Source: Oceanobacillus timonensis (GTDB taxonomy: Bacteria; Bacillota; Bacilli; Bacillales; Amphibacillaceae). Taken from it: a DNA stretch of 64,000 nt. The translations under genes were made by a program, and so were the position numbers. The notes below the pieces were generated by a model. The model was not told the DNA's origin and did no database searches. It saw nothing but the letters and a program-made list of their open reading frames with translations. Location of the stretch: assembly GCF_900166635.1 (NCBI RefSeq), contig NZ_LT800497.1:472303-536302 (forward strand), given 5' to 3'. Shown in pieces: positions 24,599 through 35,318 of the stretch. Within the stretch, counting starts at the first letter, position 1. Every line of letters begins with the position of its first letter.

Positions 24599-26707
24599 TT
24601 GGATACATTTCTGATGATTAATTGGATTGCATTTTTAGTCGTAACAATCTATGCGCTGTTCCTGTTTGCGAAAGTGATTGCAACACGGGTTGCTTATATC
24701 AGACTTGGTAAAAAATCAGAGTTTGATGGCGAGATAAAGTTAAGAATCCAGCGCATTATAAAAAATGTATTTGGGCAATCCAAGCTGTTAAAAGATAAAA
24801 AATCCGGTACGATTCACGTCATGATGTTTTATGGCTTTATCCTGGTGCAATTTGGAGCGATTGATATGTTTATCAAAGGGCTCTCACCGGGGAATCATTT
24901 ACCATTTGGGATGTTTTATCCTGGTTTTGTCTTTTTTCAAGAACTTGTGACATTAATGATTCTGGTGGCTGTAGTATGGGCTTTTTACCGCCGTTACATG
25001 GAGAAGCTCGTCCGATTGAAAAGAGGCCTGAAAGCAGGGCTTGTCCTTATTTTTATCGGAACATTGATGGTTTCTGTGTTGTTTGGAAATGGAATGGCTC
25101 TTGTTTGGCAGGGACATGAACTCACATGGACAGAGCCGGTTGCCAGCGTTGTTGCCGGATTATTCGGCTGGGCTTCTGCGAATACAGCCATGGTCTTATT
25201 CTATATTGCCTGGTGGGTACATACGATAACGTTGCTTACTTTCTTAGTGTATGTGCCGCAGTCCAAACACGCGCACTTAATTGCTGCACCGATTAATGTA
25301 TTCTTGACGAAGAAAGTACCTGGTAAATTAGAAAAGATTGATTTTGATTTAGAAGAGATGGACGAAGAAAGGGAAGAAGAAATCGCTTTTGGCGTCGGAA
25401 AAGTAGAAGATTTCAAGCAGCATCAAATGGTCGATTTCTATGCTTGTGTGGAATGTGGTCGCTGTACGGATGTTTGCCCGGCATCTGGAACAGGAAAAAT
25501 GCTTTCGCCGATGGATATTATGATTAAGGTTCGGGATCATTTAACCGAAAAAGGCGCAGCGGTTACTGGAAAATCCGCTTGGGTCCCTTCCTATGCCTTT
25601 TCCGGAACTGCTGGCAACCAAGCTTCTGCAAATAAGGAAGCAGCTGCGTCGGTGCAAAGCATGAGTTTGATTGGTGATGTTATTACCGAAGAAGAATTAG
25701 CAGGATGTACAACGTGCCGAAACTGTGAGGATGCTTGTCCTGTCAATAATGAACATGTCGGTACGATTATCGATATGCGGCGTTATTTGGTGATGACCGA
25801 GGGAAAAATGGATTCTGAAATTCAACGTGCTGTCATGAATATTGAACGTCAGGGCAATCCATGGGGATTATCGAAGAAGGACCGGATCAAATGGCGTGAT
25901 GAGGATGAATCGGCTTATATTCCGACAGTGAAAGAGCTGAAGAAGGAGGATAAATCCTTTGAGTATTTATTCTGGGTCAGCTCCATGGGATCCTTTGACA
26001 GCCGCAGTCAGAAAATTGCACGCAGCTTTGCGAAATTAATGAACCAGGCTGGCGTCAGCTTTGCCATTTTAGGAAATACCGAAGCGAATTCTGGCGATAC
26101 AGCCAGACGGATTGGAAATGAATTTTTGTTCCAGGAAATTGCTGAGAAAAACATCAAGCAATTTACAAAGAATGACGTCACGAAAATTGTCACGATTGAC
26201 CCGCACGCGTACAATATATTTAAGAATGAATATCCTGATTTTGGTTTTGAAGCAGAGGTATATCATCATACACAACTGCTGTATGACCTTGTTATGTCAG
26301 GGAAACTGCAGCCGCAAAAAGCAATCAATGAAAGATTGACCTACCATGATTCCTGTTATTTAGGAAGATATAATGGCGTTTACGATCCGCCAAGGGAAAT
26401 TTTGAAGGCTATTCCAGGTCTGGAACTGGTGGAAATGGATCGCAGCCGTGAAAATGGGATGTGCTGTGGTGCAGGCGGCGGCTTAATGTGGACGGAAGAA
26501 ACAACAGGAAACCGGATTAATGTGACACGTACCGAGCAGGCCATGCAAGTGCAGCCATCAATGATTTCCAGCGCATGTCCATATTGTTTAACGATGCTGA
26601 GTGACGGAACAAAAGCAAAAGAAGTGGAAGAGGATATTGGGACAATGGATGTTGCTGAGATTCTGGCGTTATCTGTTTTGGAACAAAATGAGGAAAAAAC
26701 GGCATAA
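24599..26707 (+). CDS. fadF: Fe-S oxidoreductase FadF (HdrD/GlpC-like with membrane domain)
   Basis: 702 residues from TTG 24599, behind AGAGGGGG at 24583-24590. The ATG at 24548 lies on the cre site and has no ribosome site. The N-terminal part (to about residue 240) has five or six membrane helices like the gamma subunit of nitrate reductase. Two 4Fe-4S motifs follow: CVECGRCTDVCPASG and CTTCRNCEDACPVNNEH. Two CCG domains come last (YHDSCYLGRYNGVYD, ENGMCCGAGGG). It probably passes electrons from acyl-CoA dehydrogenases/ETF to the quinone pool. It opens the beta-oxidation cluster. Confidence 0.87.
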   Translation: MDTFLMINWIAFLVVTIYALFLFAKVIATRVAYIRLGKKSEFDGEIKLRIQRIIKNVFGQSKLLKDKKSGTIHVMMFYGFILVQFGAIDMFIKGLSPGNHLPFGMFYPGFVFFQELVTLMILVAVVWAFYRRYMEKLVRLKRGLKAGLVLIFIGTLMVSVLFGNGMALVWQGHELTWTEPVASVVAGLFGWASANTAMVLFYIAWWVHTITLLTFLVYVPQSKHAHLIAAPINVFLTKKVPGKLEKIDFDLEEMDEEREEEIAFGVGKVEDFKQHQMVDFYACVECGRCTDVCPASGTGKMLSPMDIMIKVRDHLTEKGAAVTGKSAWVPSYAFSGTAGNQASANKEAAASVQSMSLIGDVITEEELAGCTTCRNCEDACPVNNEHVGTIIDMRRYLVMTEGKMDSEIQRAVMNIERQGNPWGLSKKDRIKWRDEDESAYIPTVKELKKEDKSFEYLFWVSSMGSFDSRSQKIARSFAKLMNQAGVSFAILGNTEANSGDTARRIGNEFLFQEIAEKNIKQFTKNDVTKIVTIDPHAYNIFKNEYPDFGFEAEVYHHTQLLYDLVMSGKLQPQKAINERLTYHDSCYLGRYNGVYDPPREILKAIPGLELVEMDRSRENGMCCGAGGGLMWTEETTGNRINVTRTEQAMQVQPSMISSACPYCLTMLSDGTKAKEVEEDIGTMDVAEILALSVLEQNEEKTA

Positions 26708-26741
26708 ACGTATAGAGAGGGCTGGATACCTCTCTATACGT
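26708..26741 (+). terminator. Hairpin between fadF and the thiolase gene
   Basis: A perfect 13-bp stem (ACGTATAGAGAGG 26708-26720, complement 26729-26741) starts right at the fadF stop. There is no T-run, so it may attenuate or stabilise mRNA rather than end it. Confidence 0.5.
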
Positions 26742-26752
26742 TCTGCTGTTCA

Positions 26753-26772
26753 TTGAACGAACGCTCGTTCAA
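26753..26772 (+). promoter_or_regulatory. TetR-type operator before the thiolase gene
   Basis: TTGAACGAACGCTCGTTCAA has 8-bp perfect arms around a 4-base centre. It sits 22 bases before the start codon at 26795, just upstream of the AAAGGAGG site. The TetR gene of this operon (31201) is the natural candidate to bind it. Confidence 0.55.
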
Positions 26773-26794
26773 AGCCTAAAGGAGGCGAATACTT

Positions 26795-27982
26795 ATGAGA
26801 AAATCAGTGATTGTATCAGGCGCACGTACCCCTTTTGGAAAATTCGGAGGTGCATTAACCCCATTAACAGCAGTAAACCTGGGAGCAAAAGCTATCAAGG
26901 CAGCATTAGAGCGGGCTGATCTTGCTGGCGCAGATATCGATGAAGTGATTATGGGGAGCGTCTTGCAGGGCGGACAGGGGCAAATCCCATCCAGGCAGGC
27001 AGCTGTAGAAGCTGGTCTTCCCTGGGAAGTAAAAACAGAAACGATTAATAAAGTTTGTGCTTCTGGATTGCGCAGTGTGACGTTAGCAGATCAATTGATT
27101 CGTTTAGGGGAAGAAGATGTCATTGTAGCTGGCGGAATGGAAAGCATGAGTAACGCGCCATATTTCTTGCCGGATGCCAGATGGGGAAACCGGATGGGCG
27201 ATAAAACGGTAAAAGATTTAATGATTCATGACGGGCTTACCTGCACCTTTACAGGCAACCACATGGGGAGCTATGGAAATGATACCGCTGCTTCCTTTGA
27301 AGTAACACGGGAACGTCAAGATGAATGGGCGGCCCGGAGTCAGCAGCTGGCGGTAGATGCGATTGAATCAGGAAAGTTTGCGGATGAAATTGTTCCTGTA
27401 GAAATTCCGGTACGTAAAGGGGATCCGATGGTTGTCAGCGATGATGAAACACCGAGGAAAGGAACGACGGTTGAGAAACTGGCTGCACTGAAGCCTGCAT
27501 TTGATAAAGACGGCACCATTACAGCAGGAAATGCGCCAGGTGTGAACGATGGCGCAAGTGCCGTTGTTGTGATGTCCGATGAAAAAGCGAGGGAATTAAA
27601 TAAAACCCCGCTGGCAACAATTTTAGGTCACGCGGAAGTAGCAGTGGAAGCAAAAGACTTTCCGCAAACACCGGGGTTAGTCATCAATCGTCTGTTAGAA
27701 AAAACAGGTGTATCCAAAGAAGAAATCGATCTTTATGAAATCAATGAAGCCTTTGCGGTGGTTGCGCTGGCAAGCGGACAAATTGCAGATATTGATGAGG
27801 AAAAAATCAATGTCAATGGAGGCGCAGTGGCGCTGGGTCACCCGATTGGCGCAAGCGGTAATCGCATTATCTTAACATTGATTCATGAATTAAAACGCCG
27901 CGGCGGTGGAAAAGGCATTGCAGCAATTTGCAGCGGCGGCGGTCAAGGGGACGCTATGTTGATTGAAGTACCGGCCAACTGA
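26795..27982 (+). CDS. Acetyl-CoA C-acetyltransferase (thiolase, MmgA-like)
   Basis: 395 residues, ATG after AAAGGAGGCG. It carries out the thiolytic cleavage or condensation of acetoacetyl-CoA. The nucleophile Cys is in INKVCASGLRSV; the other active-site blocks are NEAFAVV, GGAVALGHPIGASG and ICSGGGQGDAM. The length is typical of biosynthetic/degradative type thiolase II. With the next gene it forms an MmgA-MmgB-like pair, and 40 bases separate them. Confidence 0.92.
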   Translation: MRKSVIVSGARTPFGKFGGALTPLTAVNLGAKAIKAALERADLAGADIDEVIMGSVLQGGQGQIPSRQAAVEAGLPWEVKTETINKVCASGLRSVTLADQLIRLGEEDVIVAGGMESMSNAPYFLPDARWGNRMGDKTVKDLMIHDGLTCTFTGNHMGSYGNDTAASFEVTRERQDEWAARSQQLAVDAIESGKFADEIVPVEIPVRKGDPMVVSDDETPRKGTTVEKLAALKPAFDKDGTITAGNAPGVNDGASAVVVMSDEKARELNKTPLATILGHAEVAVEAKDFPQTPGLVINRLLEKTGVSKEEIDLYEINEAFAVVALASGQIADIDEEKINVNGGAVALGHPIGASGNRIILTLIHELKRRGGGKGIAAICSGGGQGDAMLIEVPAN

Positions 27983-28022
27983 TTGGGTATGATGAAACAA
28001 CCTTGAAAAGGAGCGTATTATC

Positions 28023-28880
28023 ATGACTATAAAAGAAGTAATGGTTATTGGAGCCGGGCAAATGGGTGCAGGAATTGCACTCGTTTTTGCCCGTTCCGGT
28101 TATCAGGTGAAATTATACGATTCAGATATTGAAGCATTGAAAAGAGAAAGACAGTATATTGAAAAGATATTCGAGAAGGATATGGCGAAAGGTAAAATGG
28201 AAGCGGATACAAAAAGGGAGGCGTTAAATCGTCTGCAGCCTGTTGTGGATCTGGAAGCCGATCCGATTACCGCTGATTTTATGATAGAAGCAGTGGTGGA
28301 GAAGCTGGAAGTAAAAAAGGAAGTGTTTCGTAAACTGGATGAACTCGCACCAGCACATACCGTATTTGCGACAAATACATCCTCTTTGCCAATTACGGAA
28401 ATTGCAGCTGTTACAGATAGAGCAGAACAATGTATCGGCATGCATTTTATGAACCCTGTTCCGGTCATGGAGCTGGTTGAAATTATCCGGGGCTTGGAAA
28501 CGAGTGAAGCAACGTATCAAACAGTGCAGGAATTGACAAAAGCATTAGGGAAGCAGGATGTTGAAGTGAAAGATTTTCCTGGCTTTGTTTCCAATCGGAT
28601 ATTAATGCCAATGATTAACGAAGCCGTTTATACCGTTTTTGAAGGGATTTCCAGTATCGAGGATGTAGATCAGGTTATGAAACTGGGAATGAATCATCCG
28701 ATGGGCCCGCTTCAACTTGCCGATTTTATTGGTCTGGATACGTGTTTATCGATTATGGAAATTCTTCATGAAGGTTTTGGAGACAGCAAATATCGGCCAT
28801 GTCCGCTCTTGAGACAGTATGTGCAAGCAGGGAGACTTGGGAAGAAGACAGGCAGAGGCTTTTACACATACAGCGTCTAA
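28023..28880 (+). CDS. 3-hydroxybutyryl-CoA dehydrogenase (MmgB/Hbd-like)
   Basis: 285 residues. The NAD-binding start VMVIGAGQMGAGIALVFARSGY has the GxGxxG loop. The family block HFMNPVPVMELVEIIRG holds the catalytic His, followed by NRILMPMINEAV and HPMGPLQLADFIGLD in the helical C-terminal domain. It oxidises 3-hydroxyacyl-CoA (short chain) to 3-ketoacyl-CoA in beta-oxidation. It is co-transcribed with the thiolase and acyl-CoA dehydrogenases. Confidence 0.93.
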   Translation: MTIKEVMVIGAGQMGAGIALVFARSGYQVKLYDSDIEALKRERQYIEKIFEKDMAKGKMEADTKREALNRLQPVVDLEADPITADFMIEAVVEKLEVKKEVFRKLDELAPAHTVFATNTSSLPITEIAAVTDRAEQCIGMHFMNPVPVMELVEIIRGLETSEATYQTVQELTKALGKQDVEVKDFPGFVSNRILMPMINEAVYTVFEGISSIEDVDQVMKLGMNHPMGPLQLADFIGLDTCLSIMEILHEGFGDSKYRPCPLLRQYVQAGRLGKKTGRGFYTYSV

Positions 28881-28893
28881 AGGGGTGTGCAAA

Positions 28894-30033
28894 TTGATTA
28901 CCGCACAAACAGAAGAACAAAAAATGTTAGTGAAAATGGTGCAAGACTTTGCTCGAGATGAGATTGCCGGAGAAGTCGAGCGGATGGAGGAACAGGACCG
29001 GTTTCCGGAAGAAATCATCCAGAAGATGGGGGAACTCGGTTTAATGGGAATCCCCATCCCGGAGGAATACGGAGGAGCCGGCATGGATTTCAGTTCCTAC
29101 ATCCGGGTGATTCATGAATTGTCAAAGGTCAGCGCAACCGTCGGCGTTATTTTATCGGTACACACTTCTGTCGGCACGAATCCAATTCTTTACTTCGGGA
29201 CAGAAGATCAGAAAAAGAAGTACATCCCGAAGCTCGCTTCCGGAGAATATTTAGGTGCTTTTGCTTTAACAGAATCGAATTCAGGCTCCGATGCAAGCGG
29301 CTTAAAAACTACTGCCAAGCTGGTAGATGATATGTATGTATTGAATGGCTCCAAAGTGTTTATTACGAACGGGGAGTATGCAGATACGTTTATAACGTTT
29401 GCCAGAACAAGCGAAGACAGGGATGGAATCAGCGCTTTTATTGTCGAAAGAGACAGTCCGGGGCTGATGATTGGAAAAAATGAAAAGAAAATGGGGTTAA
29501 AAGGTTCAAGTACGGTGGAACTGACCTTTGAGCAATGCCGGGTCCCTAAAGAAAACATACTTGGGGAAGAAGGGCAAGGCTTTAAAATTGCGATGGCTAA
29601 CTTAAATATCGGAAGAATCGGGATTGCCGCGCAAGGACTTGGCATTGCCGAAGCAGCCTTAGACTATGCTGTTGCTTATGCAAAGGAAAGGGAACAATTT
29701 GGCAAGCCGATTGCGGCAAATCAGGGAATTGCTTTTAAGCTGGCAGAAATGGCAACGAATGTAGAGGCAGCAAAACTATTAACCTATCAGGCGGCTAAAC
29801 GGATTGAAATGGATCAATCCTGCATCAAGGAAACTTCTATGGCAAAACTGACAGCAACCAAAACAGCGATGCAAAATGCGATTGAGGCTGTTCAGATTTA
29901 CGGCGGTTATGGCTACACCAAGGAGTATCCTGTAGAGAGGCTGTTTCGAGACGCAAAAGTGACGGAAATCTATGAAGGAACCAATGAAATACAGCATATC
30001 GTGATATCCAAAGAGCTTTTGAAGGAGAGATAG
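28894..30033 (+). CDS. Acyl-CoA dehydrogenase 1 (MmgC-like)
   Basis: 379 residues from TTG 28894 ([12 protein letters not shown]), with AAAGGGGTG at 28878-28886. The longer frame from 28819 overlaps the hbd gene. It is a FAD enzyme that makes 2-enoyl-CoA. The signatures are [16 protein letters not shown] and [17 protein letters not shown], with the catalytic Glu in IYEGTNEIQ. It is short-chain sized and similar along its length to the next gene (for example [19 protein letters not shown] in both), suggesting a tandem duplication. Confidence 0.92.
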   Translation: MITAQTEEQKMLVKMVQDFARDEIAGEVERMEEQDRFPEEIIQKMGELGLMGIPIPEEYGGAGMDFSSYIRVIHELSKVSATVGVILSVHTSVGTNPILYFGTEDQKKKYIPKLASGEYLGAFALTESNSGSDASGLKTTAKLVDDMYVLNGSKVFITNGEYADTFITFARTSEDRDGISAFIVERDSPGLMIGKNEKKMGLKGSSTVELTFEQCRVPKENILGEEGQGFKIAMANLNIGRIGIAAQGLGIAEAALDYAVAYAKEREQFGKPIAANQGIAFKLAEMATNVEAAKLLTYQAAKRIEMDQSCIKETSMAKLTATKTAMQNAIEAVQIYGGYGYTKEYPVERLFRDAKVTEIYEGTNEIQHIVISKELLKER

Positions 30034-30035
30034 AG

Positions 30036-31175
30036 ATGGATTTTCAATTAACGGAAGAGCAGGAAATGCTTCGGAAAATGGTTCGGGATTTTGCCGAAAA
30101 TGAAGTAGAACCGACAGCGGCAGAAAGAGATGAAGAAGAGCGGTTTGATCGAGCGATTTTTAATCAGATGGCAGAATTGGGTTTAACAGGAATTCCCTGG
30201 CCGGAAGAATATGGCGGAATTGGCTCAGATTATCTCAGCTATGTGATTGCCGTAGAGGAATTATCACGTGTCTGTGCTTCTACTGGAGTGACCCTTTCTG
30301 CACATTTATCTTTAGCAAGCTGGCCGATTTATAAATATGGAAATGAAGCGCAGAAGCAATATTTCCTTAAGCGCCTTGCAACAGGAGAAGCATTGGGAGC
30401 CTATGCCTTATCAGAGCCGGGTGCAGGAAGCGATGTTGTTTCCATGAAAACAACTGCTAAAAAAGATGGCGATGATTATCTATTGAATGGCAGCAAGGTA
30501 TGGATTACCAATGGCGGTGTAGCTGATATTTATATCATATTTGCGAAAACAGATGCGGACAGGAAACATAAAGGTATCACTGCATTTATCGTTGAAAAAG
30601 GAACAGAAGGATTCACATTTGGTAAAAAAGAAAAAAAGCTTGGCATTCGTTCCTCTCCAACGACAGAGTTAATCTTTGAAAATTGCAGAATTCCAGCTGA
30701 CAACGTCCTGGGGAAAGAAGGGGATGGCTTCAAAATTGCTATGACTACCCTGGATGGAGGCAGAAATGGCATTGCTGCACAAGCTTTAGGAATTGCGCAG
30801 GGCGCATTAGATGCTGCAGCGGCTTATGCAAAGGAAAGAGAGCAGTTTGGCAAGCCGATAGCAGCGAACCAGGGCATCTCATTTAAACTGGCAGACATGG
30901 CAACCGAAATTGAAGCAGCCCGTCTATTAACCTATCAGGCAGCATGGCTGGAGTCAGCAGGGAAACCCTACGGAAATGCATCAGCGATGTCCAAACTATT
31001 TGCAGGCGACGCAGCCATGCGCATTACTGTAGAAGCAGTGCAAATCTTTGGCGGCTATGGGTACACAAAAGATTATCCGGTGGAACGTTACATGCGTGAT
31101 GCCAAAATTACGCAGATTTATGAAGGCACGAATGAAATTCAGCGGCTTGTTATTGGCCGGACGGTAACAAAGTAA
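30036..31175 (+). CDS. acdA: Acyl-CoA dehydrogenase 2 (AcdA-like)
   Basis: 379 residues, starting two bases after the previous stop, behind GAAGGAGAG. Signatures: [33 protein letters not shown] and the catalytic Glu in IYEGTNEIQ. In B. subtilis acdA also stands between fadF and rpoE, which favours this copy (or its twin) as the AcdA orthologue. The two paralogues may prefer straight and branched short acyl chains; that is inference. Confidence 0.9.
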   Translation: MDFQLTEEQEMLRKMVRDFAENEVEPTAAERDEEERFDRAIFNQMAELGLTGIPWPEEYGGIGSDYLSYVIAVEELSRVCASTGVTLSAHLSLASWPIYKYGNEAQKQYFLKRLATGEALGAYALSEPGAGSDVVSMKTTAKKDGDDYLLNGSKVWITNGGVADIYIIFAKTDADRKHKGITAFIVEKGTEGFTFGKKEKKLGIRSSPTTELIFENCRIPADNVLGKEGDGFKIAMTTLDGGRNGIAAQALGIAQGALDAAAAYAKEREQFGKPIAANQGISFKLADMATEIEAARLLTYQAAWLESAGKPYGNASAMSKLFAGDAAMRITVEAVQIFGGYGYTKDYPVERYMRDAKITQIYEGTNEIQRLVIGRTVTK

Positions 31176-31200
31176 AATGGTTAGAAGAGGAGGTTAGGAG

Positions 31201-31806
31201 ATGAGTGAAGAGCAGATCCGTTCTTCTGTCAAAGACCAGGAGCTCGTCATGCGGCGCAGGAATCAAATTATTGAAGGCGCCATGCGGCTTTTTAAAGAGA
31301 AAGGCTTCCACCGTACAACAACCAGAGAAATGGCAAAAGAATCCGGCTTCAGTATTGGTACATTATATGAATATATCCGAACGAAAGAGGATGTGCTTTT
31401 TCTTGTTTGTGAGTTCGTACATGATCAAGTGCGCGACCAGTTAACAGAAACGATTTCTGTAGAAAATCCGACCAAAGAAAGCCTGCGCCAGGCGATCCGG
31501 CAATATCTATATTTCATGGATACCATACAGCCGGAAATTTTAATGCTCTATCAAGAGACGAAATCCTTAAAGAAAGAAAAACGTGAATTTGTACTGGAGC
31601 AGGAAAAGAAGGTTGTCAGTATGATGGAAGAGTTGTTGAACGTTTGTTTAAAAGGAAAACGGAGCTCAAAAGAAATTCATTTTCTGGCCAATCATATTGT
31701 CGTCAGCGGGCATATGTGGTGTTTCCGCCGCTGGCTTATCCAAAAAGAATTCACCCTTGATGAATATGTAGAACTGCAAATGAAACAAGTGGATTGTTGG
31801 CTGTAA
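31201..31806 (+). CDS. TetR-family regulator of the acyl-CoA operon
   Basis: 201 residues, ATG with GGAGGTTAGGAG. The N-terminal helix-turn-helix is intact (AMRLFKEKGFHRTTTREMAKESGFSIGTLYEY). The C-terminal ligand domain resembles the FadR/YsiA group (acyl-CoA sensors). It lies in the middle of the operon, 25 bases after acdA and 59 before icmF. It most likely binds acyl-CoA and controls the palindrome at 26753-26772, and possibly the one at 24497. Alternative: it regulates only distant genes. Confidence 0.85.
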   Translation: MSEEQIRSSVKDQELVMRRRNQIIEGAMRLFKEKGFHRTTTREMAKESGFSIGTLYEYIRTKEDVLFLVCEFVHDQVRDQLTETISVENPTKESLRQAIRQYLYFMDTIQPEILMLYQETKSLKKEKREFVLEQEKKVVSMMEELLNVCLKGKRSSKEIHFLANHIVVSGHMWCFRRWLIQKEFTLDEYVELQMKQVDCWL

Positions 31807-31865
31807 ACATAGGGGGATGAAAGGGATTCGTTATTTTGAAAGCGAGCGAAAAGAGGGGGATCAGT

Positions 31866-34800
31866 ATGACAGAAGAACGTTATTCGAGGAAGCATCCAAT
31901 TCGTTTTGTAACCGCATCCAGCCTGTTCGACGGACATGATGCTTCGATAAATATTATGCGGCGCATTCTGCAAGCCAGTGGTGCAGAGGTGATTCACCTT
32001 GGGCATAACCGTTCGGTAGAAGAAGTAGTCTATGCCGCTATTCAGGAAGATGCGCAGGGAATTGCTATCTCATCTTATCAAGGCGGCCATGTGGAATATT
32101 TTAAATATATGATTGACCTATTAAAAAAACTAGATGCATCACATATCCAAGTATTAGGAGGAGGGGGAGGAACGATTCTTCCCCGTGAAATCAAAGAGCT
32201 TCATGATTACGGCGTAGCTTGGCTGTTTTCTCCGGAAGATGGGAGGAAGTATGGTCTGCAGGGGATGATTGACCGGATGCTGGAAAAATGTGATTTTCTG
32301 CCGCCGATTGACATCGAAAAAGATTTTGCACGGTTAAGAGAAGGAAATCGGTTAGCAATCGGTAAATTCATTACGCTCATGGAAAATGGAGAGGAAGAAG
32401 CGAAGAAACAAGTATTAGAAAAAATCGCTGCACAGCAAAAACAGAAAACGCCAGTCCTTGGAATAACGGGAACAGGCGGAGCTGGAAAAAGCTCGCTGAC
32501 CGATGAATTGATTCGCAGGTTTTTGAATGAAATTCCGGAGCGGAAAGTAGCTATCCTATCTATCGACCCATCCAAACGAAAAACAGGCGGAGCGTTGCTT
32601 GGAGACCGCATCCGTATGAATGCTATTTTTTCTGATCGGGTCTATATGCGTTCGCTTGCTACCAGAGATTCAGGAACAGAGCTTTCCGATTCTATTCAGG
32701 ATGCGATAGATGTCGTTCGTGCATCAGACTATGATTTGATTATTATCGAGACGAGCGGAATTGGGCAGGGAGATGCAGCCGTTACAGATATTACGGATTT
32801 ATCTATGTATGTGATGACAGCGGAGTTTGGAGCGCCGACGCAATTAGAGAAGATAGATATGATCGATTATGCTGATTTTATTGTGATTAATAAATTTGAG
32901 CAAAAAGGGTCGGATGATGCGCTGAATCAAGTCCGAAAGCAATATGAGCGCAGCCATATGTTATTCCATGAAGATAAAAGCAAATTTCCTGTCTTCGGTA
33001 CGATAGCAAGTCAATTTAATGATGAAGGAACCAATGCATTATTTGCTTCGTTGATGGACCGGATCAATACGGATTATCAATGGGAAGCAGAGGTTCCGTT
33101 TACACGTCATGTGATTTCTGAAAAGAAAAATCAAATCATCACCAATGAGCGCAGGCATTATTTACAGGAAATTGCTTCTTATGTTCGGAATTATGATAAG
33201 CGTGCCGGGAAACAGCGGGAAATTGCCTCGAAGCTTTACCGTTTAAAAGGAGCGGAGGAGGAAGTGAAGGAAGAAGTGGCAGCTTCATTACAACAGGCTA
33301 TGACAGCTTATGAGCAGCAATTAGATGGGGATGCGAGACAGTTATTGGAAAATTGGGAGCAGCTCAAAGACAGCTATCTCGGCGATACATTTACATTTAA
33401 AGTAAGAGATAAAGCGATTACAATGGATTTAACGACAGAATCTTTATCCGGGTTAAAGATTCCCAAAGTCATGTTGCCTAAATACCAGGACTGGGGAGAT
33501 CGTCTCTACTGGTTGATGCGGGAAAATGTTCCTGGCTCTTTTCCTTATACAGCAGGCGTATTTCCCTTTAAACGGAAAGGGGAGGACCCGACAAGACAAT
33601 TTGCCGGCGAAGGAACGCCGGAGCGGACCAATCGCCGCTTTCATTATCTTTCGAAAGGGGAAGAAGCGAAACGCCTCTCTACAGCGTTTGATTCCGTTAC
33701 TTTATATGGAGAAGACCCCGCAGAACGTCCGGATATTTACGGAAAAGTGGGAAACAGCGGTGTAAATATTTGTACACTTGATGATATGAAAAAGCTATAT
33801 AGCGGTTTTGATTTAACCAATCCATTAACATCGGTTTCCATGACGATCAATGGACCGGCACCAATCATTCTGGCGATGTATTTTAATACAGCCATTGACC
33901 AGCAGGTGGACCGATTCACAGAAGAAAATGGGCGCCCGCCGACAAGGGAGGAATGCCATCTAATTCAGACAGACACGGTTTCTGTTATCAGGGGGACCGT
34001 ACAGGCGGATATTTTAAAAGAGGATCAGGGACAGAATACATGTATTTTTTCCACCGAATTTGCCCTGCGGATGATGGGGGATATTCAAGCATATTTTATA
34101 GAGAATCAAGTACGCAATTATTATTCTGTATCGATATCCGGTTATCATATTGCCGAAGCAGGAGCGAATCCGATTACGCAGCTTGCCTTCACCTTAGCAA
34201 ATGGGTTTACTTATGTAGAATATTATTTAAGCCGGGGAATGGATGTTGATAAATTTGCACCCAATCTGTCTTTCTTCTTCTCGAATGGTTTAGATCCGGA
34301 ATACACCGTGATTGGAAGGATAGCAAGAAGGATTTGGGCCATTACGATGAAAGAAAAATATGGGGCCAATGCGCGCAGTCAAAAGTTGAAGTACCATGTA
34401 CAGACTTCCGGACGGTCCCTGCACGCGCAGGAGATTGATTTTAATGATATCCGTACCACGTTGCAGGCTTTATTGGCCATCCAGGATAATACGAACTCCT
34501 TGCACACTAATGCGTATGATGAAGCAATCACGACACCGACAGAAGAATCAGTGCGTCGGGCGATGGCCATTCAAATGATTATTAATAAAGAATTTGGACT
34601 GGCAAAAAATGAAAATTCGATGCAGGGTGCCTTCATTGTGGAAGAATTAACGGACCTTGTGCAGGAAGCCGTTTTACAAGAGTTTGAACAAATGAACGAC
34701 CGCGGCGGTGTATTGGGTGCGATGGAACGACAATACCAGCGCGGGAAAATTCAGGAGGAATCCCTTTATTATGAAGGCAAAAAGCACTCGGGAGCACTGC

Positions 34801-35096
34801 CGATTGTCGGGGTAAATACGTATTTAAATCCCAATCCGCCATCAGAAGAAGACATTGATTCCATGGAACTTGCCCGGGCAACGGAAGAAGAAAAAATGCA
34901 TCAAATCAAAGAACTGCGCCGTTTTCAATCCGAGCATCAAGACCATGTTGAGGATGCTTTAAAACGTTTAAAGCAGACAGCCGTAACAGATGGGAATATC
35001 TTCGTGGAATTATTACACACGGTCCGTTATGCAAGTCTGGGAGAAATCACCAAAGCATTGTATGAAGTCGGCGGACAATACCGGCGGAATATGTAA
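31866..35096 (+). CDS. icmF: Fused isobutyryl-CoA mutase IcmF
   Basis: 1076 residues from ATG 31866 with GAGGGGG at 31854-31860; the TTG at 31836 has no site. Domains in order: B12-binding (about 10-140, [16 protein letters not shown], then [11 protein letters not shown]), a MeaI-type G-protein chaperone (P-loop GTGGAGKSS near 203; [19 protein letters not shown]), and the mutase alpha-subunit barrel (from about 535: [20 protein letters not shown], then TGVFP-like [13 protein letters not shown]). It interconverts isobutyryl-CoA and butyryl-CoA with adenosylcobalamin and may isomerise pivalyl- or isovaleryl-type CoA. As the end of the operon it feeds branched chains into beta-oxidation. Confidence 0.93.
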   Translation: MTEERYSRKHPIRFVTASSLFDGHDASINIMRRILQASGAEVIHLGHNRSVEEVVYAAIQEDAQGIAISSYQGGHVEYFKYMIDLLKKLDASHIQVLGGGGGTILPREIKELHDYGVAWLFSPEDGRKYGLQGMIDRMLEKCDFLPPIDIEKDFARLREGNRLAIGKFITLMENGEEEAKKQVLEKIAAQQKQKTPVLGITGTGGAGKSSLTDELIRRFLNEIPERKVAILSIDPSKRKTGGALLGDRIRMNAIFSDRVYMRSLATRDSGTELSDSIQDAIDVVRASDYDLIIIETSGIGQGDAAVTDITDLSMYVMTAEFGAPTQLEKIDMIDYADFIVINKFEQKGSDDALNQVRKQYERSHMLFHEDKSKFPVFGTIASQFNDEGTNALFASLMDRINTDYQWEAEVPFTRHVISEKKNQIITNERRHYLQEIASYVRNYDKRAGKQREIASKLYRLKGAEEEVKEEVAASLQQAMTAYEQQLDGDARQLLENWEQLKDSYLGDTFTFKVRDKAITMDLTTESLSGLKIPKVMLPKYQDWGDRLYWLMRENVPGSFPYTAGVFPFKRKGEDPTRQFAGEGTPERTNRRFHYLSKGEEAKRLSTAFDSVTLYGEDPAERPDIYGKVGNSGVNICTLDDMKKLYSGFDLTNPLTSVSMTINGPAPIILAMYFNTAIDQQVDRFTEENGRPPTREECHLIQTDTVSVIRGTVQADILKEDQGQNTCIFSTEFALRMMGDIQAYFIENQVRNYYSVSISGYHIAEAGANPITQLAFTLANGFTYVEYYLSRGMDVDKFAPNLSFFFSNGLDPEYTVIGRIARRIWAITMKEKYGANARSQKLKYHVQTSGRSLHAQEIDFNDIRTTLQALLAIQDNTNSLHTNAYDEAITTPTEESVRRAMAIQMIINKEFGLAKNENSMQGAFIVEELTDLVQEAVLQEFEQMNDRGGVLGAMERQYQRGKIQEESLYYEGKKHSGALPIVGVNTYLNPNPPSEEDIDSMELARATEEEKMHQIKELRRFQSEHQDHVEDALKRLKQTAVTDGNIFVELLHTVRYASLGEITKALYEVGGQYRRNM

Positions 35097-35318
35097 TAGG
35101 CTGGAATTAACAGAGACGATGGAATAGAAGCTCACATTCCTTGGAAAATGAGAAGTGCCATACTTGTGCACGCATCAGATGCATCATAAACTTTTACTGG
35201 ATAATTGCATTTAAATATGTTTATAATGTAAAATAGACTTATTGTGACGAAATAAGATATATCTTCCTTACTGTAAGCATAGATAGTATGATTATATTTT
35301 TAAAAGGAGTGCATGTAC

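Noticed and set aside
26758..26771. LexA (DinR) box in the palindrome before the thiolase gene
   Set aside because: CGAAC-N4-GTTC is present, but the last positions break the consensus and the longer 8-bp symmetric arms fit a TetR operator better; the gene is not an SOS gene.
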